NCBI GenBank assembly: GCA_963682055.1
Contig: OY821749.1
Span: 6,808,336-6,872,335 of the forward strand
Direction of reading: 5' to 3'
Length of the DNA: 64,000 nucleotides
From: Primula veris
Taxonomy: Eukaryota > Streptophyta > Magnoliopsida > Ericales > Primulaceae
Shown here: positions 46,012-58,930 of the stretch, in pieces
How the letters are laid out: each line of letters starts with the position of its first letter
Position numbering within the stretch: the stretch's first letter is position 1
The notes under the pieces: generated by a model
Told to the model about the DNA's origin: nothing
The model's database searches: none
The model's input: only the letters and a program-made list of their open reading frames with translations
Program-made: the position numbers and the translations under genes

Positions 46012-46294
46012 CTAGTAAAAGTTACTCACGCGTTGCATGTGAGACGCGTAATGACATAAATCTCGTAATATATTTTATTTTTAACATAATATTCAGATTT
46101 GGTATAATTTATTATAGTTATAGAGGTTAAAACGAATTATTAATTAATTTATGATACATCCGTAATTAGGAAAATATAGTGAGGATAAATAATTAATTAA
46201 TTCGATTATGTATATTGATAATTATTAAAATAGAGTAAAGGTATTTTTAGAAAAATTAGGCAAAATTGGGCAGTCTCAACTTTTCTTGGGTTTG

Positions 46295-46300
<6 letters not shown>
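46012..46300 (-). mobile_element. Short non-autonomous Helitron; 5' end merged into a TA run
   Basis: The 3' tip (plus strand ACTAGTAAAAGTTACTCACGCGTTGC) is at 46012. The body matches the copy at 27830-28130. At the other end the sequence runs into a (TA)n tract at 46299-46341, so the TC terminus is lost or hidden. Confidence 0.75.
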
Positions 46301-46346
<46 letters not shown>

Positions 46347-46439
46347 CAAAAACTCATTATTATTTAAGAATAACCATCAAATAAACAGAGTTTCCCTCTC
46401 GAACGACTCTAAGAGGCTAAGCAAAATAAAATAATACAA

Positions 46440-47320
46440 AGCTATATATATATATATAGAGAGAGAGATCGAAGCAACTTGGGTGATCGGATACATGCAC
46501 ACACATATAGATCAACACTGTACGTTATATATAGATCAGATACATACACATACATATATACATACACACACGTAAAATCGTGAAAAAATCATAAAATTTA
46601 AAATAAAATCCTAAAAAATATGACAATATATTACAAGACTGACAGTTTAATGGACATACAAAAATGACAGTCTAATACAAAAATGAGAGTCTAATATGAA
46701 AATACAAAAATGGCACTGTAATACAAAAATGACATTTTAATACAAAAACAACGTACTAATAGACAATCTAATAAAAAAATGACTATCTAATTGACATACA
46801 AATTGACAGTGTAATACAAAAATAGACAATTTATTGGACACTTTAATAGACAGTTTAATACATTAATAAACAAAATTTAATAGACAGTTTAATAAACAAT
46901 TGATAAAATTATAGGACAATGTAATAAAAAGATCAATATAGTAATAAAAATTTGTTTGTTTATAAGTAATGAATATGAATGTAATTATTATAATTTGTCA
47001 TATTTATGAATCCGGTCTGTGGAGTAAGAAACCAACGACTAGGGTTCGAAAATCCAAGCAGCCACAAATGCCGCCTTCATGTCCACGCCTACACCCCGTG
47101 GATAGAGACATTGCCGCCTTCGTCGATGTAAGACGAGAGAGAGGGAGAGAGGATGGAGATGCGCTAGAGAGGCGACGGAAAGAGAGAGATAACCGGAGTT
47201 GTGACGTTCGTCGACGCTGGCATAGATAGATATACATACACACACATAGAGAGAGAGATATCGAAGCAACTTGGGTGATCGTATACATACATACATACAC
47301 ACACATACGTATATATACAT

Positions 47321-47388
<68 letters not shown>

Positions 47389-47530
47389 CATACAGAGAGA
47401 GCAACATGGGGGAGAGAGAAGCCATGTCCGTCACCGGAGGTCCGGAGACGACTCCGAGCGTGATAGCGATGGCGGTGACATTTTCGGGGGAGCAAGAAAG
47501 AGAAAGTGAATGAAGGATAATGAGCCAAGA
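46440..47530. repeat. Repeat-filled block with GACAGTCTAATACAAAAAT array and a direct repeat
   Basis: GACAGTCTAATACAAAAATG-type units fill about 46620-46930. GATCGAAGCAACTTGGGTGA (from 46467) recurs as ATCGAAGCAACTTGGGTGAT (from 47259) about 790 bp away. Between them a GC-richer stretch (47040-47220) is exon-like but non-coding. Three overlapping frames on the minus strand (47004-47590) cross microsatellites and are rejected as genes. It resembles the 8.8-9.7 kb block in having the same kind of array next to a GC-rich, CGACG-containing fragment. Confidence 0.55.
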
Positions 47531-47716
47531 CACAATTTGAACCCTTTTTATTTTTAAGTTGGCAAATGCTAACTTATGCATTGAGTGCATAAGTTAAGCG
47601 TCGTATTTTCTATATAATTCCACTATATATTTAGAACATTTATTGCAATTGTTATCGGAAGTTATAAAGTGTATTCAATGACTATAATTTATCTTGGAAG
47701 GAACTAATATTATACA

Positions 47717-48081
47717 CTAGTAATCGTTACCCAAGCGTTGCGTATGCGATACGTAATGACATAGATATGATCCCGACAAACAAATTTAATATTTTTTTTA
47801 AAATTTAAACATCGAATGATTAAATATCGAATGATTAAATATAATTAATTAACAATCGTATATAAAGAGTAACATAACGTTTTACTCTTATAAAAAATAC
47901 ACAAAAATTTTGTTTTGAATATAAATGTGTGGAAAATAACATTTTTTAAGTTATTTATGTATTTGAATTGAGTGATGACATTTAAGAGTAATTACAATAT
48001 TAGAGTGAGAGTATTTTTGGAAAATTTGGGCAAAATTGGACAGTCTCAAAATGTTTGGGTTGACTTATATTAATAGTATGA
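47717..48081 (-). mobile_element. Short non-autonomous Helitron (365 bp)
   Basis: On the minus strand it starts TCATACTATTAATATAAGTC at 48081 and ends CTAG at 47717 after a hairpin. The flanking bases are A and T as expected. It contains an internal duplication of AAATATCGAATGATT (about 47807-47835). Confidence 0.8.
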
Positions 48082-48259
48082 TACAACATATAGTACTTTA
48101 AAGCTAATTATGACTTAATTTTATAATATAAAAAACCTAATCAATATATATATATATTAGTAATCATGCCCCACGCGTTGCGTGTGCGGCGTGTAATACA
48201 ATAAAAATATAAAAAATATAAAAAATATGTATAGTTATGGTATAATTAAATATGTGGAT

Positions 48260-48338
48260 AAATTTTGGATTGGTCCATGAAAACAAAAGTATTTAAGGAT
48301 TGGTCCATAAAACTGAAACTAATTAAGGATTGGTCCAT
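48260..48338 (+). promoter_or_regulatory. MULE left TIR with three GGATTGGTCC iterons
   Basis: GGATTGGTCC stands at 48267-48276, 48297-48306 and 48327-48336, exactly 30 bp apart. Such periodic sites at MULE ends are candidates for transposase binding. Confidence 0.8.
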
Positions 48339-48512
48339 TTGCTGACATCATTAAAAAATTGCTGACGTCATCATAACACAATTAAAAAAAACATAAACTT
48401 TCTCTCTCTCTCCTCTCTCTCTCCGAAAAAACTGAAAATTCCTCTCTTTAAACCGCCAACAAATCCGGCTATCAACCTGTATTATCTCTCTTCGTTGATT
48501 TCAGAAAACAAC

Positions 48513-51500
48513 ATGGTGAAGGTAAGTTTATTAATCGTTGTTTTTATTAAAACAGTCTGAAAAATATATAAATTAATTTAATTAAGGTAAGTTCAGTGAC
48601 ATTTTACATAAATTAGGGTTATTAATTAGGTTTGCCCATTTATTCCTTAATCTATTTATTTAATTTACCTTAATTTAATTTAATTAACTGAGTTTGCCCA
48701 TTTTACATAAATTAGGGTTCAGACTCTATTGTTCAGACTCTATTTTTAAATAAAAATGGTGATTCTAATAATATTTGTTGAAAATATTATTCAGACTGTT
48801 TATATTCAGTTGTTTTGGTAGTAAAAACATAAAACAGCCTGGAAAAAAGTATTCAGACTGTTTAGTGATTCAGACTGTTTAGTGATCTATATGTAATTGT
48901 TGAAAATATTATTCAGACTATTTATGTTTAGTGATTCTAATAAAATTCGTACTCAGACTCTTTATATTCAGTTATTTTCGTAATAAAATTGGTAAAAACA
49001 GTATTCAGACTGTTTATGTTTAGCGATTATAATAAAATTGGTATTCAGACTCTTTATATTCAGTTATGTTCGTAATAAAATTGGTAAAAACAGTATTCAG
49101 ACTGTTTTTATGTTTAGCGATTCTAATAAAATTGGTACTCAGACTCTTTATATTCTAATAAGATTATGTTGGAAAAATACTCAGACTGTTTACTTTCTCT
49201 GTATTTTAATATGTGCATGAGTTTACACAGACTGTTTACAGACTTTTTGTTATTGTTTTTAGAAACATATTGCCATCAAATCTTCGACAAAACCCAAAAA
49301 CCAACCATCTGACACAACAAACACCAAAAAAGGCAACATACAGTACAAATCAAACCTGGTTACTCTAATCAAGTTCTTTGTCGAAACAAATTTCAATCCG
49401 GCACAAATTCAATTAGTTAAGCAATACTGTCCGTTCTGGGAATTGATCAATGCTTCTAGAAATGGAGAATTAACCACGAACCAGGCTAGGAAAAGTGATA
49501 AAGAATTGTACCAGATGGCCTTGAGGTACGACAGAAACTCACAAGCTCTTAAGCTAGGTAGATTCACAGTTCCCATAGAGAGAGACTGTGTGCGTGACAT
49601 TTATGGAATTTCTGGTAATGCTGAAAATCCAATAGCTCTCACAAGCTTTTCTAAAAACCAAGAAGCCTACCACAGTTTTGTTGAAAGATGCTTTTCAAAT
49701 AAACTCAACAAATCCAACCTAACCAAAACAGCTATCGTAAAGGCATTGAACGAAGCATTGGTATTAACAACAAAAGTTGGTAGAGAGGACGTCGTCCGAC
49801 TGGTAACATTATACATGCTAAATGCATTTTTTTTTACGGTGAGCGGCATGACCATAGCATTGGGGTATTTAAAAATAGTTGCCGGTGACATCAAAGATAT
49901 AAAGGAATATGATTGGGCAACTCATATACATGAGAAGCTTATGGAGTCGCTCAACAACCAAGACCCAAGATCACTGTCCACGTGTGTACTCACGATACCG
50001 GTACAATAAAATTACTTCTCAAGACCTTTTTTTATTAGTTCAGACTCTTTTTTATAAGTTAGTACTCTTTTTATATGTTCATAATGTTCTTAAGTTGTTT
50101 ATTATTACATCAGACTCTTTATTTATTTCCATTATAAATCAGACTGTATTATTACTATCATAAATCAGACTGTATTAAATCTCAGTATGTTTAAAAAATA
50201 TCAAAAGAATCTCAGACTGTTTTTACAAAACTGTAGAAACAGTCTGAATAATACTAAAAACAGTCTGAAAATATATTATTAAATCTCATACCGTATTGTT
50301 ACTATCATTTAAGACAATATACTAAAAAACAGTCTGAATCATTTAAGACAATATATTATTGCTCTATCTATCTCAGACTGTTTTTACAAAAACTGTAAAA
50401 AGAGTCTGAATAATACTAGAAACAGTCTGAAAATATATTATTAAAAATCAGACTGTATTGTTACTATCATTTAAATCTCAGACTGTATTCTTAAATACTG
50501 TATTTCCATCTGTACAGTATGTCATCCTTGAAAGGTTCAATATTTCAAACCCGGACATGACAAAAGAAGCGTCCACAAAGGCTTTGTGTGTCAAATGGGA
50601 CGTCTTTTCATTCTTCAAGTTGTGTTCCTCAAGATTCACAATTGTAGACCTGTGCAATGAAAAGGTATAACACTGTTTTTATATAGACTGTTTTTATTCT
50701 ATCTATACAATTGCTTCTGAAAAAATAGCTAATACTATTTTCATTCTTTAAATTATCATCATAGGGATGTAGAAAACAATCAAAAAACCTCGTTATTTAT
50801 GATGGTAAAAAGAAGCTACCTCCGAAACCAAAGCGATTAACAGATGAGGAGTTGGAGAAAGAGATAGACGAAGATGTTGAAGATCCTCAGAATGTTTACT
50901 CTAGTTCAACAGAAGAGGAAGGCTTGGAAAACTCTGAAAATGAAGGCTCGGAAAACTCAAAAGAAGACTATGAGAGCGAAAGTGAGTCAGACAACAAATT
51001 TACCGTCTTCCTTAGGAAACAATTCGGGACACCAAAAACTCCAAAATTCAATGAAATAATGGGAACATCTAAGAGCTCTGAATATGACGATGGAGGTCCC
51101 TCTGGAGGTGGTGGCTGTTATAATTACAATGCCGATGATATGCATGTGAATGAAAGTCCAATTCACGAAGAGAGGAGAGAAGAAGAGTCCGAAAAAGAAG
51201 AGACCAAAGTGGCTGAATTGCAGAAAAACCTAGATGAGGCAATTTTGCAAATTAAAGAGTATAAAGACCTAACAACCACAATGCAGAAAAACATCAACGA
51301 CCTTGGGAAATCTTTGGCTTTAGAAGAAAAATTAAAGTCCAAGTGGGTACCTGAGTGGAAACAAAAAATTGAACAAATGGTTGAGGAAAAAAAAATGCTC
51401 GAGAAGGAAATAAAAGGTAAACGCCATAAAATGCAATTCAAACTCTTCCTCTCTTGTCTAATTTTTTTTCCATTAGCTTGGTTTCCCTAAGTCAGACTGT

Positions 51501-54500
51501 TTGTGTTATAGAAAATGAGGAGATGATCACCAAATACCAAAGAATTGTCTCTGATCTCCAGCAAGAGGCAGATGTAGAAAAAAATAAAATGCGAAACAAA
51601 GAAGTCGAGATGAAGCAAAGAATGGAAAAATTGGAGAATGAAAAAAAGCAGCTTGAGGAGGACATGATCACCAAAAATCAAAGAATTGTCTCTGATCTCC
51701 AGCAAAAGGCAGATTTAGAAAAAAATGAAATGAGAAACAAAGAGGTCGAGTTGAATCAAAGAATAGAAAATTTGGAGAATGAAAAGAAGCAGCTCGAGGA
51801 AGACCTACAAGGTAAAGGTAAAGTACCTCTATTGTAATCATATAATCTATTACTATCATAAATCAGACTGTATTAAATCTCAGTCTGTTTAAAAATTAAA
51901 AAATATCAATAGAATCTCAGACTGTTTTTACAAAAACTGTAAAAAGAGTCTGAATAATACAAAATTTATTTGAATATTAATGCAACTATTTTGCATTCAT
52001 ATTCTATTACTAAAAACAGTCTGAAAATATATTATTAAAATCTCAGACTGTATTGTTACTATCATTCGTAATGTATTATTAAAAACAGTCTGAATCCCTT
52101 TATTTTGCTTAGTAAATTTGTTTCAATGAAATATATCAAATAGAAACCTCAGACTGTATTATTACTATCATAAATCAGACTGTATTATTTCAATGAATTA
52201 TTCAGACTGTTTTTGAATTATTACAGTACAAAACTGTAAAAAGAGTCTGAATAATACAAAATTTATTTGAATAGTAATGCAACTATTTGCATTCATATTG
52301 TATTACTAAAAACAGTCTGAAAATATATTATTAAAATCTCAGACTGTATTGTTACTATCATTCGTAATGTATTATTAAAAACAGTCCGAATCCCTTTCTT
52401 TTGCTTAGTAAATTCTTCTTTCAATGAAATATATCAAATAGAAACCTCAGACTGTATTATTACTATCATAATCAGACTGTATTATTTCAATGAATTATTC
52501 AGACTATTTTTCCTCTTATTGTTGCAGGGGAACATGAGCTAATAGAAGGGCTATACAATGATGCACAGGTGTATGCGGCACACGACTACTCACAAAAGTG
52601 CCGAATCGATGAAGTTATAACTGATGCTCTCCTAAATGCGGATATACAGACTCCACAGCTAGATTTAATCCGCAAAGAAATTCTGGAAAGACTCGGTTAT
52701 GAGTATGATGGTCCGGGATCCAACATTCTCCGTATCAGAGCAAGAACAGATAGGAGACCACCAGTAAAGTACACACCAAGTAAAATAGACTCTCCAACAA
52801 AAACCCAAGAAAATGAGAACCAGCTACGGAAACGTAAGCAAGCTGATCAAGATGACAAGTCTGAAATGGTCGCAGACGTAGGCGCTCCTGAGCCGTTGTT
52901 GGAAAAACCAAATAAAAAACCAAAGGGTGGACGAACAGCAAAAGGGAGAGCATCAAAAAAGAAAACTCCTGTACTGGACGACCAAGGTGACGAAGGCTAT
53001 TTCCCACAAATCGACTTCAGTAGTCTAGTAGACCATGTACCGGACAAAACAGAGAGAGCACACGATATCATCACAAATAAAAACGAGAATGATATCACAA
53101 CAAAGCTCCCTGACAACATCTTCTGTAAAATTCAAGAAATTCACAACGCAAATGGACCATTGTAAGTCAGACTCTTTTTATTTTTGTGTTTATGATACAA
53201 TTAGGTCTCACACTCTTTACATTTAGGTTTCCCTCAAACTGTTTAAAATAGTATGAATTGTTTTAATGAAGACTGTTTTGTAGTTATGATACGTTTATAT
53301 AGCTCGGACTCTTTTTAAATTTAGTTCAGACTGTTTTTTTATACAAACCCCAGACTGTTTTTTTATACAAACCCCAGACTGTTTTTTATATAGCTCAGAC
53401 TCTTTTTAAATTTAGTTCAGACTGTTTTTTTATACAAGCCCCATACTGTTTTTTATATAGCTCAGACTCTTTTTAAAAAATGATCAATTGTGTTTTTGTC
53501 AGACTGTTTAGTTCAGACTGTTTAGTTCAGAATGATAAATTTAGTTCAGACTGTTTTTTTATACAAGCCCTAGACTGTTTTTTATATACCTCATACTCTT
53601 TTTTATATAGCTCAGACTTTTTAAAAAAATGATCTATTGTGTCTCTTTTATATACAACTTTTAATGTTTTTTTTTATCTCAGACTGTTTTGTTGTCATAC
53701 TGTTTTTTTCAATCTCATACTGTTTTTTCAATCTCAGACTGTTTTATCTCAGACTGTTTTGTTGTCAGACTGTTTTTTTCAATCTCAGACTGTTTTTTTC
53801 AATCTCAGACTGTTTTGTGCTTACTATAAAATTTTAATTTACAGTGCCGCCTTGTTCTCAAAACTCGGTTCAACCAATAAGGATTACTTCATCACTCTCA
53901 ACGACATCTACAACTTAATTAATGGCCAGTTGCTATGCTATAATGTAAGTATACAAGGATCATACAATTTAATTGCTTGCTTACAAGCTCTTGTACTCAG
54001 ACTCTTTCTAAAACTTATCTTTATTGCAGATCATAAATGGGTATACCCACATATTAAAGCAAGAGTACCAGACAAAGTCTACAAAAACATTCAAGATATT
54101 GACCTCCGTATTATGGGTAAAACCACAAACTCTTTTTATGTTGTCAATGCATCACTTTGTTTCTTTACAAAAAGATTCTGAGATTTTATCTTAAACCTTT
54201 TCGTTGTTGTTTGGTTTGTAGTTTTTTTTAAAAGACAGAAAAAGATACGAGGATGAGCTCGATGCGAAAATCACCGATAAGCTGAGGAAGCATGTTCAGA
54301 ACGGATACAAGTTATTGTTCTTCCCTATTAACTCGAATAGGAACCGACCCATTGATGTAGAGGCAGACCACTGGACTCTATTGGTTCTAAACGTCGAATC
54401 GAAGAAGTGGGGTTTTTATAATAGCAACATACCTCTTTGCAATATCAACAGACCAGACCCTTACCTTGATGACGCCAAACTAGTGGTAATTCAGACTCTT

Positions 54501-54944
54501 TTTAAAATACAACAGTCTGAATTAGCAAAAACTACCCTCTTCTTTTTAATGTATATATTTTTTGTTATGTTACAGATGGCCTTTGTACAAGAAAAATTGA
54601 AAATGATAGCTGATGTGCCCTCCTTCTCACTTGATTCACAAGATGGGTACACATTAGACGTTGTAACAGACTGTCCCTATCAAGGAGCCACGTAAGAAAA
54701 ATATGCACCCTACTGATATTCAGACTGTTTTTACTATGCATCTAAACTCAAATTAATTTTACATGTTTTATTTTTTTACAGATCAGACTATGCATTGTAT
54801 GCGTGCTACAACATGGAGACAATCATCAATGATGAACCTGTCACAAGAGAGACGACTTCAGACAAGATACTAGAGTTCAAGGCCAAGATAATAACGAGAA
54901 TCGTCAATCGATACATTCAGTCTGAATTAGCAAAAACAGTTTGA
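48513..54944 (+). CDS. MULE-encoded C48/Ulp1-type cysteine protease-like protein, catalytic Cys changed to Tyr
   Basis: Eleven exons join in phase: 48513-48521, 49263-50000, 50518-50664, 50765-51416, 51512-51811, 52528-53161, 53845-53944, 54030-54116, 54222-54485, 54576-54691, 54782-54944. They give 1069 aa. Residues 1-300 resemble the N-terminal region of plant Ulp1-type transposon proteins (VRLVTLYMLNAFFF ... IKEYDWATHIHEKLMESLNN). Then come an acidic stretch, and a coiled coil with a tandem 47-residue duplication (520-566, 567-613). A basic, Lys-rich linker follows, and a C48 domain from about 860. His939 (DHWTLLVLN), Asn956 at the usual Asp position (WGFYNS) and Gln1013 (DCPYQG) are seen. 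The DCG/DCA motif reads SDYALYACYNME, with Tyr1019 (TAT, 54789-54791) replacing Cys. Protease activity is therefore unlikely. The last codons are read from the CAGTCTGA repeat. Confidence 0.85.
48522..49262 (+). repeat. CAGACTGTTTT-rich intron 1 of the Ulp1-type gene
   Basis: From about 48718 at least 15 copies of CAGACTGTTT, CAGACTCTTT or CAGACTATTT occur, all in the sense orientation, spaced 30-60 bp. Partial longer duplications such as GTTTAGCGATTYTAATAAAA repeat with them. Confidence 0.9.
51664..51804 (+). repeat. 141-bp in-frame tandem duplication inside exon 5
   Basis: The unit starting ATGATCACCAAA at 51523 is repeated at 51664, exactly 141 bp (47 codons) later, with about a dozen base differences. 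Both copies keep the heptad pattern, so the coiled coil was lengthened without frameshift. Confidence 0.9.
51938..52510 (+). repeat. ~300-bp tandem duplication in intron 5
   Basis: The block starting CTGTAAAAAGAGTCTGAATA at about 51938 recurs at about 52238 with few differences, including the pair CAGACTGTATTGTTACTATC. It is built from CAGACTG motifs. Confidence 0.85.
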
Positions 54945-56260
54945 TTAATGTAAAAATTAGTTGTAAACAGTCTGAATGTAAAAATAGTTCCATTATTTGT
55001 AAACAGTCTGAATAGAAAAGAGTTCTATTATTTTGTTCGAATATGATTTCGTTTCATTTTCTTTTTCTTTCGCCAATATATTTTTCAATGAATCTTAAGA
55101 CTGTATTATTACTATCAATCATAAATGTATTATTAAAAACATATAAAAACGTATTTATACTGTATTACAAAAAACAGTCTGAAAAATATTATTAAATCTC
55201 AGACTGTATTATTACTATCAATTATACTGTATTATTATAAACAGTCTGAATCTCAGACTGTTTCAGAAAGAATCTCAGACTGTTTCACTACTCACACAAT
55301 TCAGACCGTTTTAAAGATGTCTATTGACTAATAAAAAAGAGTCTGAATAATATGATTGATGTAACTAGTTTGCTTCACTTTATTTCTTCCGTTAATATAT
55401 TTCAATGAAATATAAACAGTCTGAAAATATATTATTACAATGTATTATGACAAACAGTCTGAATCATTTACAATCAATCATAATGTATTCAGACTGTATC
55501 AATCATAATATATTCAGACTGTATTATTACAATCAATCATAATGTATTATGACAAACAGTCTGAATCATTTACGACAATATACTAAAAAAACATCATATG
55601 ACATGTATGATTAGAATCTCAGACTGTTTTTATGTTCATTAGAGTATCATACTGTTTTCAGAAAGAATCTCAGACTGTTTCATTACTCACAATTCAGACT
55701 GTTTTAAAGAAGTCTATTGACTAATAAAAAAGAGTCTGAATAATATGATGATTAATGTAACTAGTTTTCTTCGTTTTCTTTATTATAATATATTTTCAAT
55801 GAAATATATCAATAGAATCTCAGACTGTATTATTACAATCGTAAAAATAAGACTGTATTATTAAAAACAGTCTGAAAACATATAAACAGTCTGTATTACA
55901 ATCATAATCTCAGACTATTTTTAATACAAAACTGTAAAAAGAGTCTGAATATTATTACAAAAAAAATCGACAATACATTACTAAATCAAACGAATCCATC
56001 AGAAAAAATACCTGTGCACAAAAAACATAACAGCAATTGATCTCTAAAACAGTCTGAAAACAGTCTAAATAAGAATAATAATAAAACAAACGCAATTGAT
56101 CTGTAAAAAGAACTCTAAATAACTGATTTGTAAAACAGTATGAATACAAGAACCTCATATTGTATTATTAATATCATAAAATCAGACTGTATTATTAAAA
56201 ATAGTCTGAAAAAGGCCAACATCATATAAAACTAAAAAAAGTCTAATATACAACTAAAAA
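54945..56260. repeat. Spacer between convergent MULE genes, saturated with CAGACTG motifs in both orientations
   Basis: About 50 copies of CAGACTGTTTT/CAGACTGTATT or the complement occur without strand preference. No gene is visible. At 55966-56022 a 57-bp near-copy of the transposase start (CATTACTAAATCAAACGAAT then CCATCAGAAAAAATACCTG) is embedded, duplicating 58905-58950. Confidence 0.9.
55966..56022 (-). pseudogene. Duplicated 5' fragment of the MULE transposase gene
   Basis: On the minus strand it contains the start codon and the first ten codons (MDSFDLVMYCR) plus about 25 bp upstream, almost identical to 58897-58955. It then runs into CAGACTG-type repeats. It lies downstream of the stop of the real gene, in the same orientation. 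Confidence 0.8.
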
Positions 56261-56272
56261 ATCTATTCACGA

Positions 56273-58930
56273 TCATCCTTCAGAAGAAAGCTTCTCTTTG
56301 CACGTCCGTTGATTATGATTTGCATATTTCTTGCACCTCCCGCATTGATTAGCTTTCTTCTTTTTCGCGACTGGATTTGCCTCACCACCTGATGGAATAC
56401 GCTTCTTTTGAGGCCTTCCCGGAGGCCTTGATGTTTCTGGAGGTTTAATGTTTGACTCATTAATCAATTCAGAATCTCGCCAAATAGAACTAGGGACTGG
56501 GTTGATTGGCATATTGTACGATCTTCGATAAATGTCCACAAAGAACCATTTTTCAACAAAATTCTCCATAGGCAGTTTGTCCCTAGAAATACACAAAACT
56601 GCATGTTGGCACGGGAACCCAGTCCTCTTCCATTCATGACATGAGCATTGCCGATGTCCCAGGTCCACGTATTCGGATGGAGCTGACAGCACTTCATATT
56701 TCCAAAGCCCTGACCTCACAACCAAAAACGACAGACCGTTGTGAATGAATGTGTCCCACTTTTCTTGGTAGAAAGGACACAGAACACCTTTCCATGTTGC
56801 TGCAAAAAAAAAAAACATAACCAAAAATCTCTTAAAAACGTATACCTAGTAAAAACAGTCTGATATGATGACAAACACGAATTCACATAACAGTCTGAGT
56901 TGCCACAAACCTGCTTTGATTCTTCTTTCATCGAACCATTTCATCAATTTCAATCTTAGCTTATCAATCAGTTCAGTGATAGGTAATTCTCTAATATCAT
57001 TGATCCAATTATTGAATGATTCCACAGCATTGGAAGTTGTCTCACCATATCGCGACTTTACACAATATGCTTCGGCCCATTTCATAGGATTGCAATTCTC
57101 CATAAATTTATCTATTTTACGACCCCCTATATTGCGCAACAACTTCATATTCTGTTCAAACAAAGGAATTGTAGCAGAAGTTGCACAAGTTTGCAACAAA
57201 TTAATAATTTCAGTCCTTTTTGTTCCATCACCCCCACTAAACTTCAATTTCAAATTATCCTTCAAATGGCGTAGACAGTAATAATGGTCTGCGTTGGGAA
57301 AAATCCGAGACATACCATCCAACAACCCAATATGTCTATCCGAGAAAAATGTCAAAGGACGGTCATCACCTATAGTTAACTTCAGTTGTTCTAGAAACCA
57401 ACCCCAATTATCAATATTCTCACTGCTAACAATAGCAAAAGCAAGTGGATACAACCCTGTAACATTAAAAAAATCAAAAACAGTCTGAAAATCAAAAACA
57501 GTCTGAAAATCAAAAACAGTCTGATAACAAAAACAGTCTGATAATAAAAACAGTCTGATAACAAAAACAGTCTGATAACAAAAACAATCTGATAACAAAA
57601 ACAGTCTGATAACAAAAACAATCTGGTAACAAAAACATTTTTATAAAACAATCTGGTAACAAAAACATTTTTATAAAACAGTCTGATATAACAAAAGTTG
57701 TATATAAAACAGTCTGATAACAACACAATTTGGGCTTGTATAACAAAACAGTCTGAACTAAATTTAAAAACAGTCTGAGTTATATAAACCATTAATGTAA
57801 CAAAAAACAAACAAAAAAAGAGCTTGAAAAAGGAAAAACAAACCTTTATTGCCATTCTTGCCGACTGCGGACAATAAAACACCCTTATATTTTCCTTTTA
57901 AAAATGTTTCGTCAATGAAAAGCATGGGGCGAACATCCCTAAACCCTTTTATGCAGCCATGAAGAGAGAAAAATACCCTTTTGAATTGATTTGAACCATT
58001 CCCATCCTTATCAAGTTCCAGGACACTGCGACTCCCAGGATTTGTCGATTCTAAACCCACAAAATACCTTTCTAATTGGTTGTATGATTCATCGATATCC
58101 CCACTGTGCATTCCGCTAGCCATTTGGACAGCATTCCAAGCTTTATAATAGCTTATCTCCAACCCATAACTAATCCTTAAATGCGATATTATAGCCGAAG
58201 GGGCTAAATTTGGATTTTCCCTCACATATTCATCCATTATTTTCGATATGAGCTTGCTATTTACATGCTTGTTCAGAGCACCTGGGGCTAACTTTTTGCA
58301 TGTATGTTGTGATTCAAACTTTCTAATCTTAAATTGTTGGTCTGAGGTCCACACACCAGCATATATGTACCAGCTACAGCCAATACTATCCCTCTCTTCA
58401 CAATAAGCGACCACCCTAACCGAGTTATTCCTTCCAAACCAGGGGACATGACCTTCATATATACAAAATTTCCGTAATGACTCTCTAAAGTGATCAGCAC
58501 AACTAAAAAACTGCCCAACCCCAGTTATCAAGTTTGCCCACTCACTCGTTTTATAAACCTTCCTAACAGCTAAACTAGAACCTGCATCACACCAATCATC
58601 ATCATCCGAAAATTCAGAACAATCAGCACTTATTTCCTTCGAAGTACCAACAGTGCAAGTGGATACAGTCCCAACAAAAACTAGAATCTCTACTATTTTT
58701 TTTCCCAACACGTTAAACAGAGCGACCATATCTTTCAACTCATCATCCGATCTCAATAAACATCGCTCATCTCTAATTGCTAAGTAGGTTAGAGACACTG
58801 AATCCAAATTCAAGCTAAACCTATTACTTATTGTATGTAATAACTCCGCATAGGTCATACGCTTATTCAGAGCAACAGGGACACATTGATCATTATATCG
58901 ACAATACATTACTAAATCAAACGAATCCAT
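56273..58930 (-). CDS. mudrA: Mutator-like transposase (mudrA family)
   Basis: Three exons join in phase: 58930-57844, 57456-56911 and 56799-56273, giving 719 aa. An N-terminal PB1-like region (about 1-95) precedes a zinc-binding FLYWCH/WRKY-like domain around 145-225 (CSWYIYAGVW ... QHTCK). The MULE DDE core follows: Asp340 (FIDETFLKGKYKG), Asp402 (FFSDRH), the C423-x2-H426 signature (YYCLRHLKDN) and Glu508 (NAVESFNNWI). A SWIM zinc finger has Cys596, Cys598, Cys608 and His610 (CSCHEWKRTGFPCQH). A C-terminal zinc knuckle has C697-x2-C-x5-H-x4-C711. All expected catalytic residues are present and no stop or frameshift was seen, so it may be active. I chose MDSF as start because the frame upstream runs through repeat DNA. 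It is convergent to the Ulp1-type gene. Confidence 0.9.
57457..57843 (-). repeat. CAGACTGTTTTT-filled intron 1 of the transposase gene
   Basis: In the sense (minus) orientation, about 14 copies of CAGACTGTTTTTGTTATCAG or shorter variants stand head to tail at 57475-57620. More dispersed copies follow to 57780. Open frames across it (57391-57882, 57510-57746) are repeat translations. Confidence 0.95.

Noticed and set aside
47004..47590. Frames of 174 and 183 residues on the minus strand
   Set aside because: They cross TA and CA microsatellites and GA-rich DNA, overlap each other in different frames, and show no domain.
57391..57882. 163- and 78-residue frames in the transposase intron
   Set aside because: They are translations of CAGACTGTTTTT repeats between a good donor and acceptor whose flanking exons join in phase.
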